In this document: in pieces, positions 1 through 7,183 of the stretch
How the letters are laid out: each line of letters begins with the position of its first letter
How positions within the stretch are numbered: position 1 is the first letter of the stretch
Source: Alteromonas_E sp964230255
Lineage (GTDB): Bacteria > Pseudomonadota > Gammaproteobacteria > Enterobacterales > Alteromonadaceae
NCBI GenBank assembly: GCA_964230255.1
Contig: CAXRGW010000115.1
Coordinates: forward strand, 1 to 16,881
DNA: 16,881 nucleotides
Reading direction: 5' to 3'
Made by a program: the position numbers and the translations under genes
Notes under the pieces: generated by a model
The model's input: the letters and a program-made list of their open reading frames with translations, nothing else
The model's database searches: none
What the model was told of the DNA's origin: nothing

Positions 1-1
1 A

Positions 2-1264
2 CCTGAAGATATCAATGGCGATGGCTCTGTCGAAACATCTTTCCCGGGTTTCATTCCGTTTGATGCTGTTACTCAAGATAACCTCAACGACCTTGAACAA
101 CTAACTCAAGAGTTCCGCTTTGCAAGCAACACTGATGATGCGTTGAGCTGGCAGGCGGGAGCGTTCTTCTTTGACTCATCATTCAGCGTAACCAGTATCG
201 ACGGTTTCTTTGGTGCTACTACAGTTACCCATGAAAACACCACATGGGCTGTGTTTGCACAAACTGATTATCAGGTTAACGAAAAACTAAACGTAACTGG
301 TGGTATTCGCTACACCCATGATGATAAATCCATGGTTGTTGGCGAGCAAAACGTCGAGGGTTTCGCGTTGGTAATTGGCGCGGCGTCAATTCAAGATTAC
401 GATCCAATCAATGTTGATGATGGTCAAGTGAGCTTTGAGTTAAGCGCAAACTATGGTTTAACCGACAATACGTCGTTGTTTGCGCGCTTTGCCAACGGTT
501 TCCGTGCACAAACGATCCAAGGTCGAGACGTCGCATTTGAAGGTAGCCCGAGTGTTGCTGACGCTGAAACGATCAACTCTATCGAAGGTGGTTTCAAAAG
601 CGATCTACTGGATGACAAGTTACGCCTAAATGCAGCGGCATACTACTACCAAATCGACGACATTCAGTTCTCAGCGATTGGTGGTGGCAGCAACTTCACG
701 GCCCTTGTAAATGCTGATAAAGGTGTCGGTTACGGTTTCGAAGTTGATGCTCAATGGCTAGCAACTGACGAACTAACACTTACGGCTGGTTTTAGTTATA
801 ACAACACTGAAATTCAAGATGACACTTAACTGTTCAGCCTTGTGGTTCAAGTGCTGATTTTAGTGGTAACTGTACCGTGCTTGACCCGCGCACTGATGAC
901 AATCTTGCGTTCATCGACGGTAACCCGTTCCCGCAAGCATCTGAAACCATCTTCAACTTCACTGCTCGCTACACAATCCCAGCCGGTGATGACGGTGAGT
1001 TCTTCGTGTTTACCGATTGGGCCTTCCAAGGCGAAACTAACCTGTTCTTGTATGACTCAGTAGAGTTCACTGCCGATGATAACTACGAAGGTGGTTTGCG
1101 TATCGGTTATGAAAACTTTAACTATGGTTACACCATTGCATTCTTCGGACGTAACATTACTGATGAGAATAATGTGCGCGGTGCTATCGCACTTTAACAA
1201 CCTCACTGGTATCGTAAATGAGCCACGCAACTGGGGTGTTGAAGCTAAGGTAACCTTCTACTAA
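2..1264 (+). pseudogene. TonB-dependent receptor, C-terminal part, two frameshifts
   Basis: This is the beta-barrel end of an outer-membrane receptor that would import a scarce ligand using TonB energy. It enters the window already open in frame 2. The segment LTQEFRFASN near 106-130, the alternating aromatic barrel strands and the aromatic end VTFY are typical of the family. Frame 2 stops at 827-829 (after QDDT), but frame 1 continues the same protein (TVQPCGSSADF, later FFGRNITDENNVRGAI) until a stop at 1195-1197. Frame 2 then resumes with FNNLTGIVNEPRNWGVEAK and stops at 1262-1264. Adding one T near 826 and removing C1190 would restore a continuous reading (DTLTVQ; GAIDFNN). It is either a recent pseudogene or carries two sequence errors. 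The plug domain and TonB box lie outside the window, so the ligand is unknown. Confidence 0.88.
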
Positions 1265-1283
1265 ATACATTGTTGTGTAACCT

Positions 1284-1315
1284 AAGAAAGCCGCTCATTA
1301 GCGGCTTTCTTATTG
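1284..1315 (+). terminator. Rho-independent terminator after the receptor
   Basis: An 11-bp perfect stem, AAGAAAGCCGC (1284-1294) with GCGGCTTTCTT (1301-1311), closes a 6-base loop. It begins 20 bases after the receptor stop and ends in a T-rich tail. It separates the receptor from the S9 genes. Confidence 0.9.
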
Positions 1316-1391
1316 CTTGAGTTAACTCGCTCTTCTAAAGAGGCGAAATGCGATCCCCTGTCACGACTGATCTGCTAGCCTATTAGCGCAA

Positions 1392-1397
1392 TATAAT
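1392..1397 (+). promoter_or_regulatory. Probable -10 box of the S9 peptidase pair
   Basis: A perfect TATAAT stands 28 bases before the ATG at 1425. No good -35 is seen at 16-18 bases upstream (GATCTG at best), so an activator may be needed. A bulged hairpin (TCGCTCT 1327-1333 with AGAGGCGA 1339-1346) lies further upstream. Confidence 0.5.
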
Positions 1398-1424
1398 AAA
1401 TCACCTCACCAGACAGAGAACACT

Positions 1425-3497
1425 ATGAATAAAACAGCGACGATACGCGCAAGTGTAGTGCTTGCAGTTGCAGCCTTTTTTAACGCTCAGGCAAGCGCTG
1501 AACACGGCAACAAACACCATTTAACTTATCAAGACCTGTTCAACCTTGAATACGCAGCAAACCCTGTGGTTATGCCAGATGGTGAAAGCCTAGTCTATGA
1601 ACGCCGTAGCATGGATATCATGAGCGATAGCTTACGCCGTAATTTATGGACAGTGGACTTAGACGGTGAAAACCATTTACCACTGCTGTCTGACGGTAAA
1701 AATCACTACAGTCCACTATTTTCGCCAGATGGTAAAAAAATGGCTTATCTGTCGAGCAAAGAAGATAAAATCCAAATATATGTTCGCGATATGGCGTCTG
1801 GCTTAACCGCTAAAGTGACCGATGTTGCCATGAGCCCGAGCAGCATGAGCTTCTCGCCAGATGGCTCTCAGATCGCATTTGTAATGTTCACCCCAACATC
1901 AAAGCAACCCTTGTTTTCATTACCTTTTAAGCCTAAAGGCGCTGAATGGGCTGCGGACGCGCAATATATCGACCAAACCTTGTTCCAACGTGATGGTGTG
2001 GGAATGAATCGCCCGGGTAACCTTCACGTATATGTTGTACCAACTATTGGTGGTACGCCTAGACAAGTCACTCAAGGTGAGCATGACTTTGCAGGCTCAA
2101 TCGTTTGGTTGCCAGATCGCAATAGCTTATTGGTATCTGCCAATACCCGCGATGACTCGGATTTTGACGTTTTTAATAGTGACTTATACAAGGTGGACTT
2201 GCGCACGGGTGAAGCAACGCAATTAACCGATGATACGGGTCCTGAAAGCAGCCCTCATTTAAGTCCTAACGGCGAATTAATCGCCTTTACCGGATTTACT
2301 GATAGAGGGACTTCTAACCATATTACCGAACTCTACGTGATGAATGTTGATGGTAGTGATGTGCGCAGGCTCACACCAGCTCTCGATCGTTCCGTTGATA
2401 ATATTGAATGGGCTGAAAACAGCAACGGGGTTTATTTCAGTTACGATGACAATGGTAAAAAACACGTAGGTTATGTGACATTAGCCGGCAAGATATCAAC
2501 CAAGACCGATGCGCTAGGTGGGCTGAGTATCGGTCGCCCCTACACATCAGGACATTACGATATTGCGCCCGGAGATAATGTCGTTTACACCCTCTCTTCG
2601 GGCGTTCGTCCGGCTGATTTAGCGGTGGTCAATCGACGCGGAAAGGTTACGCAGTTGACCGACTTAAACAGTGACGTTTTTGGCCATAAAAAAGTTAGTG
2701 CACCTGAACTCATAACGGTGAAAAGCAGTGTTGATCAACGCGAACTCAACGCATGGGTAGTAACACCACCTGATTTTGATCCAACGCAGAAGTATCCGCT
2801 GATCCTAGAGATCCACGGTGGCCCTCATACCGCTTATGGTCCTGAGTTTTCGACCGAGGTACAACTCTTCGCTGCCACAGGTTATGTTGTTGTGTATGGC
2901 AATCCGCGTGGCTCAACATCACGCGGAGTCGAGTTTGCTAATACGATTGATAAGAACTATCCGTCAGAAGACTACAATGATCTGATGGATATGGTGAACG
3001 GCGTGATTGCCAAAGGCTATATTGACGAACAGCAACTGTTTGTTACTGGTGGTTCCGGTGGCGGCGTACTCACCGCATGGATCATTGGCAACACTGATAG
3101 ATTTGCTGCTGCCGTTGTCGCTAAACCGGTAATAAATTGGGCCAGCATGGTCGGTACCTCTGACATCTACACGTTTATGACGCGCTACTGGTTCACCGAC
3201 TTGCCCTGGAATGATTATGAGCAATACTGGCGCCGTTCGCCGCTATCATTAGTTGGCAATGTAACTACGCCAACGATGGTCCTTACCGGTGAGCTAGATG
3301 TGCGTACACCAATGAGTGAGAGTGAACAATACTATGGCGCGTTGCGCTTAGAAGGTGTTGAGAGTTCACTGGTTCGGATCCAAGGTGCCTATCACGGTAT
3401 TGCCGCGCGTCCATCTAACTTGGCGCGTAAAGTCGGCTATATCCTTGCTTGGTTTGAGAAGTACCATACGCAAGAAGAAAATGCGGCTAGCGAATAA
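1425..3497 (+). CDS. Exported S9 family serine peptidase (paralogue 1)
   Basis: A 690-residue prolyl-oligopeptidase-clan enzyme, probably cleaving oligopeptides in the periplasm. A Sec signal peptide covers residues 1-25 (cleavage after AQASA). The middle is a beta-propeller with PD40-type repeats, showing SPDG at 100-103 and 144-147 and SPNG at 280-283. The C-terminal alpha/beta-hydrolase domain has the oxyanion-side HGGP at 464-467, nucleophile Ser544 in GGSGGG, Asp625 in GELDVRTP and His657 in GAYHGIA, so the triad is complete. Length fits the acylaminoacyl-peptidase-like (S9C) type. The ATG is preferred because the signal peptide starts there, although its Shine-Dalgarno sequence (AGAGAA) is weak. 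It is the first gene of a tandem pair with 3571-5649. Dipeptidyl-peptidase rather than acylaminoacyl-peptidase activity cannot be excluded. Confidence 0.93.
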   Translation: MNKTATIRASVVLAVAAFFNAQASAEHGNKHHLTYQDLFNLEYAANPVVMPDGESLVYERRSMDIMSDSLRRNLWTVDLDGENHLPLLSDGKNHYSPLFSPDGKKMAYLSSKEDKIQIYVRDMASGLTAKVTDVAMSPSSMSFSPDGSQIAFVMFTPTSKQPLFSLPFKPKGAEWAADAQYIDQTLFQRDGVGMNRPGNLHVYVVPTIGGTPRQVTQGEHDFAGSIVWLPDRNSLLVSANTRDDSDFDVFNSDLYKVDLRTGEATQLTDDTGPESSPHLSPNGELIAFTGFTDRGTSNHITELYVMNVDGSDVRRLTPALDRSVDNIEWAENSNGVYFSYDDNGKKHVGYVTLAGKISTKTDALGGLSIGRPYTSGHYDIAPGDNVVYTLSSGVRPADLAVVNRRGKVTQLTDLNSDVFGHKKVSAPELITVKSSVDQRELNAWVVTPPDFDPTQKYPLILEIHGGPHTAYGPEFSTEVQLFAATGYVVVYGNPRGSTSRGVEFANTIDKNYPSEDYNDLMDMVNGVIAKGYIDEQQLFVTGGSGGGVLTAWIIGNTDRFAAAVVAKPVINWASMVGTSDIYTFMTRYWFTDLPWNDYEQYWRRSPLSLVGNVTTPTMVLTGELDVRTPMSESEQYYGALRLEGVESSLVRIQGAYHGIAARPSNLARKVGYILAWFEKYHTQEENAASE

Positions 3498-3509
3498 AAC
3501 ACGTATGCA

Positions 3510-3538
3510 ATTGTGGACCTTAGCGTAAGGTTCGCAAT
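3510..3538 (+). other. Strong hairpin between the two S9 genes
   Basis: ATTGTGGACCTTA (3510-3522) and TAAGGTTCGCAAT (3526-3538) flank a 3-base loop. Eleven of 13 positions are Watson-Crick and the other two would be G-U pairs in RNA, so all 13 pair. No T-run follows, so it is not a standard terminator. It could act in RNA processing, stabilise the upstream message, or bind a protein as DNA. It begins 13 bases after the first S9 stop. Confidence 0.6.
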
Positions 3539-3570
3539 AGTTTAGAGAAATAATCAATCTAAGAATCGTT

Positions 3571-5649
3571 ATGAAAACAACTTTAAAACTACCGTTATTA
3601 TCGACCGTCTTATTGTCACTTTGCAGTACTCAAGCCACTGCTGATGATCATAAGAGCAATACACCGGATAACAGTTTATTCCAGCCTGAAGACATCTTTC
3701 AACTCGAAGTAGCCACATCACCGCAAGTATCTCCTGATGGTGATCACATTGTGTATGTGCGACGCTCCAACGATATTATGACGGACTCTACCCGCTCGAG
3801 TATCTGGATTGCCGATAGTGAGGGAGAACGTCATCGACCGCTGCTTTCATCGTCTAATAATTATTATGCGCCGCGTTGGTCGCCAGACGGTACACGCCTA
3901 GCCTATTTATCAAATACTGAAGGTAAGCCACAATTATTCGTGCGTTGGATAGATACTGGTCAAACGGCACTAGTGACGAATGTAGCGTCATCCCCCTCTT
4001 CTATTACTTGGTCACCTGACGGTAAAACCATTGCCTTTGCCATGAGCGTGGATGTTAAAGAGCAACCATTGAAAGTTAATATGCCAGCCAAGCCTAAAGG
4101 CGCGAATTGGTCTGAGAGCTTCCAATATATTACTCGTGCGCGGTATTTAGCTGATGGGCGTGGCGTATTAGAGCCGGCATACACTCACATTTTTGTGGTA
4201 CCCAGTGAAGGCGGCACTGCGCGTCAATTAACCTCAGGTAACTATCACCACCGCGGTGCATTGAGTTTTGCCGCTGATAGCCAGGCCATTTATTTTTCTG
4301 CCAATCGCAGTGATAACTGGGAATATGAGCCGGGAGAAGCGGATATCTATAAAGTCGACATAACTGGTGAAATTAGCCAAATCACGAGTTATCCGGGCAG
4401 TGAATCTTCGCCAGTCGTATCACCTAATGGCGAAATGATCGCATACTCTAAACGCGACGATAAAAAACTAGCCTATCGCAACCGTTATCTTCACGTGATG
4501 GATATAGACGGCAGCAACGACCGCAATTTAAGCGCTGATGTTGATAATTCCGTGTCGAACTTCGTGTGGAATGACAATAGCGGCATTTATTATCAGCAAA
4601 TGTTACGCGGTATTACTCAAGTAGACTATGTAACGCTGCGTGGCAAGCACAGCAATATTGCCTCTGGCTTAAGTGGTTTATCCTTGGGTCGTCCATACAC
4701 TAGCGGTACTTTTCATGCAGCAGATGGCGTTGTAGCTTATACCAAAGGCCGCACTGACCGTCCTGCTGATCTATTCGTCAAACGGGGACGCACAGAGAGC
4801 CAGCTAACTGAGCTCAATGAAGACTTATTTGGTCATAAAACCTTAGGTGAAGTTAAAGAAGTGGTCTATCAATCGTCTATCGATGGTGAAGAGATCCAAG
4901 GCTGGTACATCTTGCCCCCTAATTATGATGCCAATAAAAAGTATCCGTTAATCACCGAAATTCACGGTGGACCGCACTTGGCCTATGGCCCTGTATTCAC
5001 TGCTGAATTGCAGCGCATGGCAGCTGAAGGGTACGTGGTATTTTACAGTAACCACCGTGGCTCAACCGGGTATGGCGAACGTTTTGCCCTACTCTTGCAA
5101 AACAAGTATTCGTCTAAGTATGACTTTGCTGATCACATGTCAGGAATAGATACCCTGGTCGAAATGGGTATTGCAGATCCCGACCAATTATTTATCGCGG
5201 GTGGTTCAGCAGGTGGTATTGCATCGGCTTACGCCATTGGTTTGACTGACCGATTTAAGGCCGCAGCTGTGTCGAAGCCGGTGATCAATTGGTTGTCTAA
5301 AGTTTTAACCGCAGATAGCGGTATGTATCAAATACCTCATCAATTCCCGGGGATGCCGTGGGAAAAAGTTGAACACTATTGGCAGCGCTCACCACTCTCT
5401 CTTGTCGGCAATGTCACAACGCCAACGCTTTTGATGACAGGTATAGAAGACAAGCGTACACCGATGTCAGAGACAGAACAGTTTTATCAGGCTTTAAAGT
5501 TGCGCAAAGTTGATACCATCTTAATCAAGGTGCCGGGTGCTTCGCACGGTATTGCCAGTAAACCATCGCGCATGGTCGGCAAGATCGAAAGTATCATCGC
5601 GTGGTTTGAAAAGTATCGAGTAACAACGATAGAGGGTGACAAAGAATAA
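3571..5649 (+). CDS. Exported S9 family serine peptidase (paralogue 2)
   Basis: A 692-residue paralogue of the preceding gene, likely a periplasmic oligopeptidase. A signal peptide spans about residues 1-24 (ending QATA). Propeller repeats with SPDG/SPNG occur at 54, 104, 148 and 284. The hydrolase domain carries HGGP at 465-468, Ser546 in GGSAGG, Asp627 in GIEDKRTP and His659 in GASHGIA, so all triad residues are present. Shared blocks such as GRPYTSG and SPLSLVGNVTTPT show a duplication that has since diverged widely. The nucleophile elbow differs (GGSAGG here, GGSGGG upstream), and so does the segment after it, which hints at changed specificity. The gene starts 73 bases after the first copy and is probably cotranscribed with it. 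The ribosome binding site is poor. A terminator follows at once. Confidence 0.93.
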   Translation: MKTTLKLPLLSTVLLSLCSTQATADDHKSNTPDNSLFQPEDIFQLEVATSPQVSPDGDHIVYVRRSNDIMTDSTRSSIWIADSEGERHRPLLSSSNNYYAPRWSPDGTRLAYLSNTEGKPQLFVRWIDTGQTALVTNVASSPSSITWSPDGKTIAFAMSVDVKEQPLKVNMPAKPKGANWSESFQYITRARYLADGRGVLEPAYTHIFVVPSEGGTARQLTSGNYHHRGALSFAADSQAIYFSANRSDNWEYEPGEADIYKVDITGEISQITSYPGSESSPVVSPNGEMIAYSKRDDKKLAYRNRYLHVMDIDGSNDRNLSADVDNSVSNFVWNDNSGIYYQQMLRGITQVDYVTLRGKHSNIASGLSGLSLGRPYTSGTFHAADGVVAYTKGRTDRPADLFVKRGRTESQLTELNEDLFGHKTLGEVKEVVYQSSIDGEEIQGWYILPPNYDANKKYPLITEIHGGPHLAYGPVFTAELQRMAAEGYVVFYSNHRGSTGYGERFALLLQNKYSSKYDFADHMSGIDTLVEMGIADPDQLFIAGGSAGGIASAYAIGLTDRFKAAAVSKPVINWLSKVLTADSGMYQIPHQFPGMPWEKVEHYWQRSPLSLVGNVTTPTLLMTGIEDKRTPMSETEQFYQALKLRKVDTILIKVPGASHGIASKPSRMVGKIESIIAWFEKYRVTTIEGDKE

Positions 5650-5663
5650 TCTCCCGCACAAAC

Positions 5664-5692
5664 AAAAAGAGCAGCTTTAGCTGCTCTTTTTT
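5664..5692. terminator. Bidirectional terminator between convergent genes
   Basis: AAAAAGAGCAGC (5664-5675), loop TTTA, then GCTGCTCTTTTT, ending in T-runs on both strands. It serves the S9 pair on + and the M24 gene on -. Confidence 0.93.
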
Positions 5693-5707
5693 AACTCATT
5701 AAGAAAC

Positions 5708-7054
5708 CTAGCGAATCAAATGCCACTCGGTTTGGCGTCCAGCTAAATACCAAACAGTCTCGCCATCGAATACAGCGCTCTGTTCAAGTTTAATTTGGAT
5801 CCACTGATTATCCCATTCAGGGAACTGCGTACTGATATTCCCTTCAATCGCGTAGCCGGTATTTGGATACAGCGGCCAATCGCCCTGCACTGGCGTTGGG
5901 CCTTGATTATCCCACATACCAATTGTTGGGCCGCTGGCATGTCCAACAAATCCAAGTGGATGTGTATAGGTACTACTGATAATACTCTGGGCCTCGCTGT
6001 CTTGTATAGTATTAGCGAGAATTTCATTGCCAGTGTCACCAGTGACAAAATTACCCGTAAGGATATCCTGCCACTGATTACCTACCGCCATCGCATCCTT
6101 TAAGCCTTGTGGAGCATCAGTTTCATCCATCTTTAGCACATAGGCCATTTCCTGCGTATCAGTACACATATTCAAATAACAAATGCCCACATCTGTATGG
6201 ATGATGTCTCCCGGTAGTACAGTACGACCATAAACACCCATAAACACATCGTCCTTGGTGGTTTCATCACCTTGACGTTGAATATTTACATATGGTTGGA
6301 ACCACGGGCGTACTTGTAACTCTTCAAAGCGTTCACGCATGTACCAAGCGATATCTTGTGTAGTTGTAACACCTGGCGTAATGACTTTATTTGAGAACGC
6401 TTCGGCAATTACTCGACGCGCAATAGTCACGACTTGTGGATAGACGTTAAGCTCCATTTGACTGCGCGTTTCAAGCCAACGCACGACTAAATTTTGTGCG
6501 CTGACCAATCGCTCTTGATATTTTTCGGGTAAGTATTTCAACAACTGATTGTGCAAGCCTACGCTCAAACCGTCTGCTAGCGCCCAATCTTTACTGATGT
6601 TAACCCCGATACGCTTAGGATCGCGCTCGGTGATAACTTCTGCCAAGCGCTGCCACTGCTGTTCTTTCGTACCACCATCCCAAACTGTCGCATACACATC
6701 ACCGATGGCATAGCGACTCACACTAAAGCGCTCAACTGAACCATCTTCCTGACGCGCAAACACTAATATTGTAGTGCGACGTGCTGCAAAAGTAGGCTGT
6801 GGCACCAGGGTGTAGAACAATCGATCTTCACCGTACTCACGATTGATGACCAACCACATGTCGAGATCAGCTTCATCCATCAGTTGTGGTAAAAGGTTGT
6901 CTAATCGGTCTACCACCATAGCGTTCAGTGGCTCAACACGTTCTTTAAATGACAAAACATCCGGCATTTCGGTAATTTGTCTGCCTTGAGTAAAGTTATT
7001 GGCATGCACTTGGGCAGCTGCCAATACGAGAAGTAGTGTAAGGCTTATTCGCAT
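5708..7054 (-). CDS. Exported M24 metallopeptidase, aminopeptidase P-like
   Basis: Encodes 448 residues from the ATG at 7054-7052. The family removes N-terminal residues, often those followed by proline, using two metal ions. All five ligands are visible: Asp288 (HTDVG), Asp299 (CTDTQE), His365 (HPLG), Glu404 (YAIEGN) and Glu424 (KLEQSA); His372 matches a further conserved active-site histidine. The protein starts with a signal peptide (MRISLTLLLVLAAAQVHA, cut after residue 18), so it is exported, unlike the cytosolic enterobacterial PepP. An upstream in-frame ATG at 7114 would add 20 residues and hide the signal peptide. It also lies upstream of the probable -10 box, so it was rejected. The N-terminal half (about 35-210) is the creatinase-type non-catalytic domain. 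The exact substrate is not readable; other M24B dipeptidases are possible. Confidence 0.9.
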   Translation of the reverse strand: MRISLTLLLVLAAAQVHANNFTQGRQITEMPDVLSFKERVEPLNAMVVDRLDNLLPQLMDEADLDMWLVINREYGEDRLFYTLVPQPTFAARRTTILVFARQEDGSVERFSVSRYAIGDVYATVWDGGTKEQQWQRLAEVITERDPKRIGVNISKDWALADGLSVGLHNQLLKYLPEKYQERLVSAQNLVVRWLETRSQMELNVYPQVVTIARRVIAEAFSNKVITPGVTTTQDIAWYMRERFEELQVRPWFQPYVNIQRQGDETTKDDVFMGVYGRTVLPGDIIHTDVGICYLNMCTDTQEMAYVLKMDETDAPQGLKDAMAVGNQWQDILTGNFVTGDTGNEILANTIQDSEAQSIISSTYTHPLGFVGHASGPTIGMWDNQGPTPVQGDWPLYPNTGYAIEGNISTQFPEWDNQWIQIKLEQSAVFDGETVWYLAGRQTEWHLIR

Positions 7055-7084
7055 ATTTTTTTCACTGTAGTTAGTTCCTAAACT

Positions 7085-7114
7085 AGTATGCCAGCGTTTG
7101 GGAAACCGGATCAA
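7085..7114 (-). promoter_or_regulatory. Probable promoter of the M24 peptidase
   Basis: On the - strand TTGATC (7114-7109) is 18 bases from CATACT (7090-7085). TGG just before CATACT makes an extended -10. Transcription would begin near 7078, 24 bases before the chosen ATG, which supports that start. Confidence 0.5.
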
Positions 7115-7140
7115 TTTATTAACGGCTTAGCATTCTCAAT

Positions 7141-7180
7141 TGACCGATATGAGTAATCTACTTAAATCGGTCAGATTACT
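7141..7180. repeat. Interleaved inverted repeats
   Basis: TGACCGAT (7141-7148) is complementary to ATCGGTCA (7166-7173). AGTAATCT (7152-7159) is complementary to AGATTACT (7173-7180). The arms alternate, so both pairings together would form a pseudoknot-like fold. The element sits between the M14 stop and the M24 promoter, both genes being on -. It may be a transcript-end structure or a protein-binding site. The M14 gene has no other evident terminator here. Confidence 0.5.
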
Positions 7181-7183
7181 GCA

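Noticed and set aside
7055..7114. Longer 468-residue start for the M24 protein
   Set aside because: The extra 20 residues hide the signal peptide and start upstream of the likely -10 box.
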